From Acidobacteriota bacterium (GTDB lineage Bacteria; Acidobacteriota; Terriglobia; UBA7540): a DNA stretch of 64,000 bases. Under the pieces are notes generated by a model. It was not told the DNA's origin. It worked only from the letters and a program-made list of their open reading frames with translations, and searched no databases. Positions 33,285 through 42,538 of this stretch are shown here, in pieces. The translations under genes were made by a program, and so were the position numbers. The DNA is taken from the NCBI GenBank assembly GCA_021838785.1, contig JAKCCV010000005.1, positions 99,816 through 163,815 of the forward strand, read 5' to 3'. Each line of letters starts with the position of its first letter. The first letter of the stretch is position 1.

Positions 33285-35345
33285 TTACCGGAGAGGGGTA
33301 AAAATGGCCGCCGCCCCGCCGCCCGACGCGAGCTCTAAATGCAACGTGTCGGCTGGCGTCACGGTTTGCTTCCGAATGGTCAAGCTCTTGGCATCTTGAT
33401 TCGCGCGGGGGCCGTCGAGGAAGAGGGTGGCGCGGTAGCGGCCTGGGCCGAGGAAATTGAGCGGCACGTCCAATTGGCGGGGGTGCCAATTGGTCATGCT
33501 GCCCAAATACCAACGGTCGCCATGACGACGCGCGATGGTGACGTACCGCCCGGGTTCGCCGTCCAGCACTCGAGTTTCATCCCACACCGTCGGCACCTTT
33601 TCCAAAAACTGAAAGCCGGGCTGACCGAGATAGTCTTCGGGATAATCGGCGAGCATTTCCAATGGGGCCAGATAGACCACGTACATGGCAAGCTGGCTGG
33701 CGCGGGTTCCTTGGCACATGGGCTGCACGTTGCGTGGGCGGAAGGCGGCGCGAGTGGCGTTGTTGAAGCAACCCGGGGTGTAATCCATGGGCCCGGCCAA
33801 CATGCGGGTGAAGGGCAAGGTGACGTCGTGGCGCGGCGTCTCGCGGTAACTCCACTTGTCGTACTCCAAGCCCATGACCCCTTCGCGGTTGAGCAAGTTC
33901 GGATAAGCGCGCCGGAGGCCGGTCGGCTTATAGGCGCCGTGGATATCAATGATGAGGTGATAGCGCGCCGCCGTGCTGACCAACTTCTGGTAAAGATTCA
34001 CCGTCGTTTGGTCGTCCGGCACATTATCCATAAAGTCCACCTTGACGCCCGCCACACCCCACTTTTCATAGAGGGGGAAGGCCTGGTCCATTTGCTCGGC
34101 CGCCGCGGTCCAGTGAATCCAAAGTAGGATCTTCACGTTGCTTGCTTTGGCGTACTGAAGGAGGGCGGGAAGATTGACACGCGGAACCCAACGGGTGATG
34201 TCATTGTGGACACACCAGCCTCGCGAGGGAACGGCCGAGGAATCGGGCTTGATGGCGGAGCAGACGCCATCTACGGCGGGCGACCATCCGGCGTCAATCA
34301 ACATGTAGGGCAGATGGGCTCGAGCCGCGAAGGCAATGTAATGTTTCAGGGTTGCAGTATTCATGCCCGGTTTGAAGTTGACGCCGCGAGCGTAATCGCC
34401 CGACCACCAATCCCAGGCAGCCTTGCCGGGGTGAATCCATGAAGTGTCGCCGATGGCGGTGGGGGCGCTTAAGTTGAGGACCATAGGTTCGGAAGACTCA
34501 ATCAAGCCGCCGGCTTGGGGCGCCATCAGCAGGATGCGCCACGGGGTGGTCTTGGGAGTTTGTCCCACCACGGCCTCATCCAAATGATTGGGCAAAGGCG
34601 AAAGCCGAGCCTGGAGGCCGTCGGGAACGCCAGGCGCCCCGCCGACATAGAGGCCGGCGTAATCGGTGAGGTCGGCTTCCAGCAGCGCCACCCACGGGCC
34701 GCCGTTCAAATGAGCGGTCAGCGGCAAGCCCACCACGGATTCCGGCAGAATCTTGCTGAGCGGGATGTGGCGGAATTCACTTTCGTAATTGCTGTTGAAT
34801 CGGCCAAGATCCAGGGCGAACGCGGTTGCGGGGCGGGCGAAGTAAAACCCGGTTTCCTCATTGGCGATGGTGAACTTGCCGAGAGCCGCTTGTTGCGGAA
34901 GAGTGTATCGAAACGCGACGCCCGTGTCGTAGGCCCTCAGCACAATCTCCAGCCGGCGATGCGGCGGCTCGAGCTCGCGGAGGAAGACGATGGCTTGACG
35001 GTAATGATTGCGAATCGTGCTTTCCGCTCCAAAGGCCCAGTGCCAGGTCCGATTGCCCGACCGCCGCTCCACGCCGGTCATCCGGAAATCATGGTCGAGC
35101 GGGGGCGCGCCCTTAAATTCGATGCCTAAAGGAGAATCCGCCAAAACGGGTTGACCCTTGTAGGAGACACGATAGTAAAGGCGGTTGCCCAGGCGGTAGG
35201 GCTGGGGGTTCGACTTCATTTCCAAGGTGATAGCCAGTTGGCCATTGGGCGAGGTCACGACGACCGGCGAGGCGGCTTGCGCGGCGGGCGCCGAACACAA
35301 CCAGCCCACCGTCAACGCGAGTGGAGCAAACCGAGCGATGCGCAT
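33285..35345 (-). CDS. Glycoside hydrolase family 97 enzyme, exported
   Basis: Acts on alpha-glycosides outside the cytoplasm. The 686-residue protein starts with a signal peptide (LALTVGWLCSAPAAQA) and the family's N-terminal beta domain (SPVVVTSPNGQLAITLEMKS). The (beta/alpha)8 barrel includes WIHPGKAAWDWWSG, YMLIDAGWSP, KILLWIHWTAAAEQM and GVAGVKVDFMDNVPDDQT. The Asp in VKVDF fits the retaining branch of GH97 better than the inverting glucosidases, which suggests an alpha-galactosidase-type activity; this is tentative. A beta domain ends the protein. It stands near no sugar transporter. Confidence 0.88.
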   Translation of the reverse strand: MRIARFAPLALTVGWLCSAPAAQAASPVVVTSPNGQLAITLEMKSNPQPYRLGNRLYYRVSYKGQPVLADSPLGIEFKGAPPLDHDFRMTGVERRSGNRTWHWAFGAESTIRNHYRQAIVFLRELEPPHRRLEIVLRAYDTGVAFRYTLPQQAALGKFTIANEETGFYFARPATAFALDLGRFNSNYESEFRHIPLSKILPESVVGLPLTAHLNGGPWVALLEADLTDYAGLYVGGAPGVPDGLQARLSPLPNHLDEAVVGQTPKTTPWRILLMAPQAGGLIESSEPMVLNLSAPTAIGDTSWIHPGKAAWDWWSGDYARGVNFKPGMNTATLKHYIAFAARAHLPYMLIDAGWSPAVDGVCSAIKPDSSAVPSRGWCVHNDITRWVPRVNLPALLQYAKASNVKILLWIHWTAAAEQMDQAFPLYEKWGVAGVKVDFMDNVPDDQTTVNLYQKLVSTAARYHLIIDIHGAYKPTGLRRAYPNLLNREGVMGLEYDKWSYRETPRHDVTLPFTRMLAGPMDYTPGCFNNATRAAFRPRNVQPMCQGTRASQLAMYVVYLAPLEMLADYPEDYLGQPGFQFLEKVPTVWDETRVLDGEPGRYVTIARRHGDRWYLGSMTNWHPRQLDVPLNFLGPGRYRATLFLDGPRANQDAKSLTIRKQTVTPADTLHLELASGGGAAAIFTPLR

Positions 35346-35438
35346 CAGGATGCCTTTCCGCCGCCCCGTGAAACGGCAAGGCGCGAACCCCGCAGCGCCG
35401 TTCCTCGCTCAATGCGGTTGGCGCCCCTCGGAACGGGT

Positions 35439-36170
35439 TTAGGCAAAGGCGTGCTTGAGCCGCCCCCGAGCCTGATGATAATGCGGAAACGCCTTTTCGG
35501 CCACGCGAAATTCACGGGAATGGATGATGCGGCGGCCGCCCCGATGCTGCAAAGGGAACCGCGCGTGAAGCATTTCGTGAAACACCAGATATTCAACCAC
35601 GTAGCGCGGGACCGACGCCGCGTCAAGTTTCTGGCTGATGATAATGGCTCGGTGGGCGGGATCGTAGCGGCCCAACACGGTCTCGGCCGCTCGCAGGCTC
35701 CATCCCAGGCGGCAGGGCGGAAGTTCGCCGTTGAAAAATCGCCGATTGAGGGAGAGGAAAATTTCCTCCAGATCGAAATGCTCGCCGCGCGGCGGGAGCA
35801 GCCGGAGGCGGGCGCGCGCGCGCCGCAAGGCCTCAATGCGACGCCGCACTTCGGGATGGTATGTCCAAGCCAGGTAACACTCGCGAGCCTCGGGTGAGGC
35901 CCGATAACGGTAAAGCTGACAGAGCAAAATTTCCGCCAAAGCCTCCAGGACGATGGGCGGGGCCGAGCGGAGAAGATCGGAAAGGCGAACCCGGGCGCAG
36001 CCATCGCGCAAGGCGATCTGGCTCCTTAAGCCTGTGAAGGGGCGAAATTCGACCTCGAAGATGGGGCGAGGCCGGCTCAAGCGAAGCCGGTCGAAAACCC
36101 GCTCAAACAGGGCGGCGGGGAACTTGCCCAACGGTGGCGAAGGTTGGAATCGCGGGGTCGGCGAGGGCAA
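35439..36170 (-). CDS. SprT-like zinc metallopeptidase
   Basis: A 243-residue SprT/Spartan-like protein. The zinc motif HEMLH (H198, E199, H202) lies in YLVFHEMLHARFP, and IIHSREFRVAEKAFP gives the third His (H217). Upstream, LNRRFFNGELPPCRLGWS is the usual N-terminal block of the SprT domain. The first 120 residues are less conserved. Related proteins act on DNA-protein crosslinks, but a function here is only inferred. A secreted-protein gene precedes it by 4 nt. Confidence 0.78.
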   Translation of the reverse strand: MPSPTPRFQPSPPLGKFPAALFERVFDRLRLSRPRPIFEVEFRPFTGLRSQIALRDGCARVRLSDLLRSAPPIVLEALAEILLCQLYRYRASPEARECYLAWTYHPEVRRRIEALRRARARLRLLPPRGEHFDLEEIFLSLNRRFFNGELPPCRLGWSLRAAETVLGRYDPAHRAIIISQKLDAASVPRYVVEYLVFHEMLHARFPLQHRGGRRIIHSREFRVAEKAFPHYHQARGRLKHAFA

Positions 36171-36174
36171 AGGC

Positions 36175-36804
36175 TCAATTCCCTTTGTCGGAGGAATGCT
36201 TTTGACGCAGGCGCTTCAGAAGCTTCTTCTCTTCCTTGTTGCGTTTCTCTTCTGCTTTGCGGCGAGCCTTGATTTCGCGCGCTTCGAGCTTCCGTTCCTG
36301 CTTCAGCTTGCCAAACTTCTTTTCCTGAACGCTGAAGGCCTGGGTGCCCCCGTCCACCGCGTCGGTCATGTCGGCAATGGCATCCCGCAGAGCATGGCGT
36401 TCGGCGTGCGGGGCGGTGGTGAGGGCCGCTTGCATGTGGCGCAAGGCCGCAATCTGGCGCGGCCCTTGCTCGATCAATGCCTTCAAGCCGACGCGCATGT
36501 CTCCGCCGTGGTCGTACTGATATTGAATCCAACGCTTCATCTCATCGGTGATGGAAATATACTCGCTCAAAAGCCGAGTCGCTTGGGAGCCGGCGGTGGG
36601 TTGGCTGCCGAAGTCCTGAGCGCGGTCGAGCCGTTGCTGGGCGAAGGCGAGATAGACCTTGATGCGCTCGGAGGGATCTTGAGCATTGCGCAGTTTCTCA
36701 ACCTCAGCGTAGGTGAGGTGCGCGCGCGGCTGAGCCTTCAGCGAGCCCGCGAGCGCCAGGACAACGCCCCCGCAGAGAAGCGGTGACGATCGGGAAAATT
36801 TCAT
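36175..36804 (-). CDS. Secreted helical protein of unknown function
   Basis: A 209-residue protein with a signal peptide (LLCGGVVLALAGSLKAQ). The body is helical (AEVEKLRNAQDPSERIKVYL) and the last 50 residues are strongly charged and Lys/Glu/Arg-rich (KKFGKLKQERKLEAREIKAR). The start ATG overlaps the preceding gene's stop as ATGA, so the two are translationally coupled. I do not recognise the family. Confidence 0.65.
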   Translation of the reverse strand: MKFSRSSPLLCGGVVLALAGSLKAQPRAHLTYAEVEKLRNAQDPSERIKVYLAFAQQRLDRAQDFGSQPTAGSQATRLLSEYISITDEMKRWIQYQYDHGGDMRVGLKALIEQGPRQIAALRHMQAALTTAPHAERHALRDAIADMTDAVDGGTQAFSVQEKKFGKLKQERKLEAREIKARRKAEEKRNKEEKKLLKRLRQKHSSDKGN

Positions 36805-37361
36805 CGAACTACTCCGGCCTGGCGCTTGAGGTTGCGCGGAGACGGCGTCACAGGCCGCACCGTCCGCCGCATGTGCAAGCCGGGAAAGAGAGCATCCAGA
36901 ACCTGCCCGTGAATGTTTCGGCTTGCTGCTTGCGCCTTCTTGATGACCTCGCTTTCCGGATAAGCAATTCTGCGGTGCAAATCTCCCAAGATCCTGTCGT
37001 TGGCCGTAAAAGCCTGGTCCAGTTGCATAAAACCTTCCGGCTGGCGCAGAGGGTTTTTCCTCGATTGCTCGAGGGTTTGCCAGGAGGTTCGGGCTTCGTC
37101 CAGATAGCGATTCAGGAGGGTCTCGCCGCGCCTGAAATGATTTGCATCGTAAGCCTGAACCGCACGTTGCAGGATGAGGCCGGCCAGCCGCATCTGGAGT
37201 TCAGCTTTCTTGACCAGGTTTCTTTGTTTGGCAATCTTAGCTTTTAACTCGGGCGCGGTGACCGGATGGTGAAACAGGCCCGCCCGGGCGGATAGCGCAC
37301 TCCAGGCGCCAACGAGCAACATGGCTGCGAGGGCCATCCGCCAATCAACTCGCATGAGCAC
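36801..37361 (-). CDS. Secreted helical protein of unknown function
   Basis: A 186-residue protein with a signal peptide (MALAAMLLVGAWSALSARA). The mature part is helical (AKIAKQRNLVKKAELQMRLA) and may form a bundle. A second ATG two codons in gives a slightly shorter start. It is coupled to the next gene through a 4-nt overlap. Both have length, export and helical content in common, so they may act together. Function unknown. Confidence 0.65.
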   Translation of the reverse strand: MLMRVDWRMALAAMLLVGAWSALSARAGLFHHPVTAPELKAKIAKQRNLVKKAELQMRLAGLILQRAVQAYDANHFRRGETLLNRYLDEARTSWQTLEQSRKNPLRQPEGFMQLDQAFTANDRILGDLHRRIAYPESEVIKKAQAASRNIHGQVLDALFPGLHMRRTVRPVTPSPRNLKRQAGVVR

Positions 37362-37416
37362 AATTATACTCGATTTTAGATGGAGCCCTGCACGGCGGGT
37401 GGGTGATCGGCGGGGG

Positions 37417-40400
37417 TCAATTTTGCAGGCCGCGGGTTGGATGGGTCCGCAGCACCGAGGCTAAGAACCTTCCCGTGTAGGATTGCGGGTTGCGGACGAG
37501 TTCTTCGGGCGGCCCTGCCGCGACGACGTATCCTCCGGCCTCGCCGCCTTCCGGGCCGAGGTCAATAATCCAATCGGCGGCTTTCAGCAATTCGAGGTTG
37601 TGCTCGATGATGAGGATGGTGGCGCCCATGGAATTGAGCCGCCGAAAAGCCCCCAGCAGCTTGTTGATGTCATCAAAATGGAGCCCGGTGGTGGGTTCGT
37701 CGAAAATAAACAGAGAGCCTTCGCTGGCCGGCTGGCTGAGGTGCGCGGCCAGACGTACGCGCTGCGCTTCACCGCCCGACAGGGTGGTGGCCGATTGTCC
37801 CAGGCGCAGATAGCCGAGGCCAATTTCATCCAGAATCCTCAGCTTGGAGCAAATGGCCTCATGGCCGGCAAAAAAGGCCAGCGCCCCCCGAACCGTCAAT
37901 TGTAGAACTTCGTGGATGTTTTTGCCTTTGTATCGAATTTCCAGGACCTGGGGCTTGAAGCGCTGACCGTGACACTCTTCGCAAACCAGCTCCACATCGG
38001 CCAAGAATTGCATCTCGACGGTCACCACGCCGTCGCCTTGGCAGGTTTCGCACCGGCCGCCGGGGATGTTAAAGGAAAAATAGCCGGGCGTGTAACCGCG
38101 CTTGCGGGCTTCGAGCGTGGCGGCGAATAACGCCCGGACGGGTTCAAAGGCTTTGAGGTAGGTGAGCGGGTTGGAGCGAGGCGTGCGACCGAGCGGCGAT
38201 TGGTCCATCAAGATGACATTCGCCAAGGCCTCATCGCCCTTGAGCGCGTCAAGCTCGGCGCGAGGAGCGGCCACGCCGCGCCGCGCCATTAGAGTATTGT
38301 AGAGAACATCGTGGACCAGCGTGGACTTTCCCGAGCCGGACACTCCGCTAACGACCACCATCAATCCCAAGGGAATATCCACGTCAACCGCTTTGAGATT
38401 GTGCTGGCGCGCGCCCCGCAGTCGCAGCCACTGCGGGCCGGGGGAGCGGCGGGTCGTCGGCACGGGAATCGAGAGTTGACCCGAGAGGTAGCGGCCCGTC
38501 AGGGAAGCCGGGGCCTCTAGGAGCGGCGCGACCTTGCCTTCATATACCAGGCGACCTCCGTGCTCGCCCGCTCCGGGGCCGAGGTCGAGCACCGCGTCCG
38601 CGCTGCGGATGATCTCCGGATCGTGCTCCACCACCAGAATCGTATTGCCCAAATCCCTCAAATTTTTCAGGATTCCGATAAGGCGTTGGGTGTCCCGCGG
38701 GTGAAGGCCGATGGAGGGTTCATCCAGGACGTAGAGGGTGCCGACGAGGTTGGAGCCGAGCGCTGTGGCCAACTGAATCCGCTGCGCTTCGCCGCCCGAC
38801 AGCGTGGACGAAAGACGGTCTAAGGTGAGGTATTCCAAGCCAACGTCAACGAGGAACTTCAGACGCGAGTGAATCTCCTCCAGCACGTGCCCCGCGATGG
38901 TGCGTTGCGTGGGCGTGAGCGGGAGCTCCTCAAAGAAGGCGCGAGCCTGCGCAATCGAAAGCCGGCACGCTTCGGCAATGTTTTTGCCGTTGACGCGCAC
39001 CTGCAGGGCGTTGCGCCGCAATCTTCCGCCCTGGCAATCGGGGCAAAGGGTATAACCCCGGTAGCGGCTAAGAAACACGCGGACGTGAAGCTTGTATTTC
39101 TTCCGCTCCAGGTAGCGGAAGAAGCCGCGGATGCCCGGGAAGGTTTCATCCCCTTCGAGGACCCACCGCTTTTGTTCAGCCGGGAGACGATGGTAGGGGA
39201 CGTGCAGCGAGAGACCTCGGGCGCGAGCCGCGCGGCGAAGTTCATTGAACCAAGAACGATAGCGGGGTTTGGTCCAGGGCTCGATGGCGCCCTCTTCGAG
39301 CGTTTTGCTCTTATCCGGGATGACGCGGTCCAGATCGAAGTCCATGGTGTTGCCAAAACCTTGGCAGCGGGGACATGCGCCGGAGGGACTGTTGAAAGAG
39401 AAAAGGGAAGGTTCGGGTTCGGGGAACCGGATGCCACAACGCTTACACTCGAAGCGCTCGCTGAAAAGCCAGGCCTCGGCGGGGCCCGACGGCGCAACGA
39501 ATTCCAACAGGGCTTCCCCGGCCTCGCGGTAACAAATTTCCACCGAATCAATTAACCGTTGCCGAAGGTCCGGCTGGACGGCCAGCCGATCCACCAACAC
39601 GTAAAGCGGACGGGAAAAATCTGCTTCCAGGAGGGATTCGGGCGCGGAAAAGTCAAATATTTTTCCGTCCTGGTAGAGGCGGTTGAAGCCTCGCGCCCGC
39701 AGGGCTTCCAGGCGAGATTTCAGCGCGTCGCGCGGCGCAGCCGAGGCAGGAGATGGCTCAGCGTGCTGGCTCGGTGAAGCTTCGCGGCGTGCCGGGCGAC
39801 GGCCGTCGGACTTGACTTTAGCCGGCGAGAGGGGCTCGAGTTTGAAAAGAACATAAAAGCGCCGGCCGTTCTCGAGGCTCGTGACGCGGGCCGCGATGGC
39901 GTCCACGTGATCCTTTTGCACCGGGTCACCGCACTGCGGGCAATGCGTCACACCGATCCGCGCAAAGAGCAAGCGAAGATAATCGTAAATTTCCGTGGCC
40001 GTCGCCACGGTCGAGCGCGGGTTGCGCGTGGAGTTTTTTTGGCGAATAGCAATGGCCGGCGCCAAGCCATCTATCCGGTCCACGTCGGGCTTTTCCATGC
40101 GCTCTAAAAATTGACGCGCGTAGGCGGAGAGCGACTCAATGTAACGCCGCTCGCCTTCCGCGTAGATGGTATCGAACACCAGGCTCGATTTGCCCGAGCC
40201 GGAAACCCCCGTCACCACCGTCAAAGCGTTGTGGGGAATGTCGCAGTCCAAATGGCGCAGATTGTGCATCCGCGCGCCGCGCACCGAGATGACCTCCTGA
40301 TCCGTAGCGCTGGATTGGAGCCGAGGGGGCAGGGCGGCACTTCGAGGCAACGAATCAGCGGCCGGGTCGAGCTTGGCCGACGGACTCTCGGCGGCCGATG

Positions 40401-40422
40401 GGATAGGCTTATCCAGCTTCAC
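37417..40422 (-). CDS. uvrA: Excinuclease ABC subunit A
   Basis: The ATPase that finds DNA damage in nucleotide-excision repair. The 1001-residue protein has two ABC modules, with Walker A VVTGVSGSGKSSLVFDTI near residue 70 and VVSGVSGSGKSTLVHDVLY near 700. Signatures are TLSGGEAQRIQLATALGS and TLSGGEAQRVRLAAHLS. Cys zinc motifs are CPQCG, CKRCG and CETC. The first 45 residues are a non-conserved Pro/Ser-rich tail. A promoter with TATAAT lies upstream. The gene diverges from the CHAD protein gene. Confidence 0.97.
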   Translation of the reverse strand: MKLDKPIPSAAESPSAKLDPAADSLPRSAALPPRLQSSATDQEVISVRGARMHNLRHLDCDIPHNALTVVTGVSGSGKSSLVFDTIYAEGERRYIESLSAYARQFLERMEKPDVDRIDGLAPAIAIRQKNSTRNPRSTVATATEIYDYLRLLFARIGVTHCPQCGDPVQKDHVDAIAARVTSLENGRRFYVLFKLEPLSPAKVKSDGRRPARREASPSQHAEPSPASAAPRDALKSRLEALRARGFNRLYQDGKIFDFSAPESLLEADFSRPLYVLVDRLAVQPDLRQRLIDSVEICYREAGEALLEFVAPSGPAEAWLFSERFECKRCGIRFPEPEPSLFSFNSPSGACPRCQGFGNTMDFDLDRVIPDKSKTLEEGAIEPWTKPRYRSWFNELRRAARARGLSLHVPYHRLPAEQKRWVLEGDETFPGIRGFFRYLERKKYKLHVRVFLSRYRGYTLCPDCQGGRLRRNALQVRVNGKNIAEACRLSIAQARAFFEELPLTPTQRTIAGHVLEEIHSRLKFLVDVGLEYLTLDRLSSTLSGGEAQRIQLATALGSNLVGTLYVLDEPSIGLHPRDTQRLIGILKNLRDLGNTILVVEHDPEIIRSADAVLDLGPGAGEHGGRLVYEGKVAPLLEAPASLTGRYLSGQLSIPVPTTRRSPGPQWLRLRGARQHNLKAVDVDIPLGLMVVVSGVSGSGKSTLVHDVLYNTLMARRGVAAPRAELDALKGDEALANVILMDQSPLGRTPRSNPLTYLKAFEPVRALFAATLEARKRGYTPGYFSFNIPGGRCETCQGDGVVTVEMQFLADVELVCEECHGQRFKPQVLEIRYKGKNIHEVLQLTVRGALAFFAGHEAICSKLRILDEIGLGYLRLGQSATTLSGGEAQRVRLAAHLSQPASEGSLFIFDEPTTGLHFDDINKLLGAFRRLNSMGATILIIEHNLELLKAADWIIDLGPEGGEAGGYVVAAGPPEELVRNPQSYTGRFLASVLRTHPTRGLQN

Positions 40423-40727
40423 GTCGTCATCCTCCCCGTCCCCGCAGGCACGGGCTCGGTCGGGGCTGCTCGGTCTCCTAGGGCGTTCTCGCGCAATCTT
40501 TCAATTATAGGGCGGGCCTGCGCGCAAGGTAAAGCAAGCCATGCGGAGCGAACCGATTCGGCTCAGGATGGCGATGGAATCGCCGGCAGGTCCGGCGGCA
40601 AGGCATGATTGCAAACGGGGCGATGTGAGCGTACACTGCGGCTATCCATCGAGGGTAGATAGGCGAAGGCTCCGCTCGCCCGGGCGGCGAGAGCCGAGGG
40701 GCGGCGCGTGCAGGGTAGGGAGGGCTT
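40423..40727. other. 305-bp divergent region between uvrA and the CHAD gene
   Basis: No gene seen. The uvrA promoter at 40504-40533 is the only element I can support. No LexA-type palindrome was noticed. Confidence 0.5.
40504..40533 (-). promoter_or_regulatory. Promoter for uvrA
   Basis: On the minus strand TTTACC (40528-40533) and TATAAT (40504-40509) stand 18 bp apart. The -10 box is perfect, the -35 box weak. The transcript would have a leader of about 75 nt before the ATG at 40422. Confidence 0.5.
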
Positions 40728-41897
40728 ATGCCCCACGAAAAGGCTCAAGTGGTCACGCTGATGGCAGCGCCCAAGCCAAATGACGGCGGCGAGGTGGCCG
40801 ATGCGAGGGCCAGCAGCAAGGTCGCACCGTCCGAGCCCGCCGGGCCGGCCGGCGATTCCAATCCTCGGCAAACGCTCGCACGCTTCGGGTTGAGGCAATT
40901 GCGGCGCATTGCCGAGCTTGCGCCGAAGGTGACGGGGCGCGGGCAGGCCAAGCCCGTCCACGATTTTCGGGTGGCGAGTCGAAGGCTTGAATCCGTGCTG
41001 AGCCTAATCTTTCCGCCGCCTCAAGCTTCGGAGATCAAGAAGTTGTCCCGTCAAATGCGGCGGGCGCGGCGGACGCTCTCTGAGGTTCGTGATTCGGATG
41101 CGCTCCTCGAACGCATTCAGGTGTTGCTGGCCAGGAAGCGAGTGGCGCGCCGCGACGCCTGGAGGACGGTGGCTCATTACTTGGCGGCTCGCCGCAAAGA
41201 GGCGCTGCGCCGAGCCCAGCGAAAGCTTATAGAAGCTGATCTGCCGCAGGTTCAGGCAGAACTCCGAGAAAGGCTGGAAGGTGTGCTCTCGGCCCATACG
41301 CCGGGGAAGGCGCGGAACGGTAGTGATCGCCCGAGCGCCCGGGAGTTTTGGGCGCAAAGCGCGAGCGTGAGCGAGGAAGTTCGCCAGGCGCTGGTGAAGC
41401 GGTTCGGGCGGGCGCTCGCGCATCCCAAACCGCGAACCCTCCATCAAGCGCGAATCGCCGCCAAGCGGGCGCGATATCTGGCGGAGAATTTGCGCGAACT
41501 TGGCACGCCCGAGGCCGCCGAGGCGGTTGCTTGGCTGCGAGAGGCGCAAAGGCGCCTGGGCGATTGGCACGATTTGAGCCTGCTCGAAGAGGTGATGATT
41601 GAGGTGATTGCCCGTCGGCGTTTCCTTCGGGATCATTTGGAGCAGGCCATGGAGATCGAAAGATTGATCGCTGAGAATCGCCGGAAGAGAAAGAAATTGT
41701 TGGTGGCATTGGAGCGGCGGATGGAAACCGGTCTGGAGAGGATTCAGAAGTGGCTGGGTCAGGCCGCCGCATCGCCGTCGGAGGCGACGCCGCGCGGGGG
41801 TACGGAGGAGGCAGCGGCCGCCGCGGCCTTACGTTCGACGACCGCGGGGGCAGCCTCCGGCGGGCCCAGCACACGACTCACCGCTTCCTTTAATTGA
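40728..41897 (+). CDS. CHAD domain protein
   Basis: A 389-residue helical protein with conserved histidines, likely binding polyphosphate. The domain starts near residue 44 (RQTLARFGLRQLRRIAELAP). The first repeat has VHDFRVASRRLESVLSLIFP, and the second HQARIAAKRARYLAENLREL, which form the two four-helix bundles. The C-terminal 40 residues are Ala/Ser/Thr-rich and overlap by 139 nt with the end of an opposite-strand kinase gene. Granule-associated CHAD proteins are known, but any link to the nearby kinases is inference. Confidence 0.85.
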   Translation: MPHEKAQVVTLMAAPKPNDGGEVADARASSKVAPSEPAGPAGDSNPRQTLARFGLRQLRRIAELAPKVTGRGQAKPVHDFRVASRRLESVLSLIFPPPQASEIKKLSRQMRRARRTLSEVRDSDALLERIQVLLARKRVARRDAWRTVAHYLAARRKEALRRAQRKLIEADLPQVQAELRERLEGVLSAHTPGKARNGSDRPSAREFWAQSASVSEEVRQALVKRFGRALAHPKPRTLHQARIAAKRARYLAENLRELGTPEAAEAVAWLREAQRRLGDWHDLSLLEEVMIEVIARRRFLRDHLEQAMEIERLIAENRRKRKKLLVALERRMETGLERIQKWLGQAAASPSEATPRGGTEEAAAAAALRSTTAGAASGGPSTRLTASFN

Positions 41898-42538
41898 CCA
41901 AAAACCGTGGGAATATCCGGGGTGGCATCAATCACCGTGAAAGAGTATTCCTCAGCCAAGCGATCAAACTGCGCGAGCAGCGCGGTTTGATATTTTCGGA
42001 AGCTTTCGTACATATCCTCGCTCGGATGCAGGTCCATGCCGGATTCCCAATAATCGAAGCCGCGCGAGAAGACGACCCGCGGAATCAAGTCATCCACGCT
42101 GATGCGCAAATAGAACATAGCATCCGGCTTGAGGGCAAAGCTATAGACGTTGCGCAGCCACGGGGCGTCCACGCCCCGCACCATGGCGCGCGCCATCAGG
42201 GAGTAAATGTAGCGGTCGGTCAGCACCACGAACCCGGCGCGCAGGGCAGGGACAATCTGCTTTTCGAGGCGATCCACAAAATCGGTGGCGTAAAAGAGGC
42301 TCAAGGTGATGCGGCCGAGGGTGTGGCCTTCCTTGGCCTGCTTGATGCCTTTGCCGGCCAAGTCGGAGCGCGTCATGCCGGTATCGAGCACAGCGCGGCC
42401 CTGCTGCTCCAGCCAAGGCTTGAGCAGATTGATTTGGGTGGAGCGGCCGACGCCGTCGGTGCCTTCGATGACGATCAGCTTGCCGCTCAAATCCTCAAGA
42501 TTCATGCCCGGCAAAACCGAGCCGTAAGTTTCCCTCAT
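41759..42538 (-). CDS. dTMP kinase-like protein with altered Walker A (second of a tandem pair)
   Basis: A 259-residue P-loop kinase of the thymidylate-kinase family. The loop reads GTDGVGRSTQ, so the Walker A lysine is replaced by arginine at residue 32. The LID and base-site blocks are kept (GMTRSDLAGKGIKQAKEGHT, VLTDRYIYSLMARAMVRG). The last 35 residues are an Ala-rich tail that overlaps the CHAD gene. Its start overlaps the preceding kinase gene by 4 nt (ATGA). It may be a catalytically altered partner of that kinase. True substrate uncertain. Confidence 0.8.
   Translation of the reverse strand: MRETYGSVLPGMNLEDLSGKLIVIEGTDGVGRSTQINLLKPWLEQQGRAVLDTGMTRSDLAGKGIKQAKEGHTLGRITLSLFYATDFVDRLEKQIVPALRAGFVVLTDRYIYSLMARAMVRGVDAPWLRNVYSFALKPDAMFYLRISVDDLIPRVVFSRGFDYWESGMDLHPSEDMYESFRKYQTALLAQFDRLAEEYSFTVIDATPDIPTVFGQLKEAVSRVLGPPEAAPAVVERKAAAAAASSVPPRGVASDGDAAA

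Noticed and set aside
40423..40727. Possible SOS (LexA) box ahead of uvrA
   Set aside because: No CTGT-N8-ACAG or GAAC-N4-GTTC dyad is present near the promoter.
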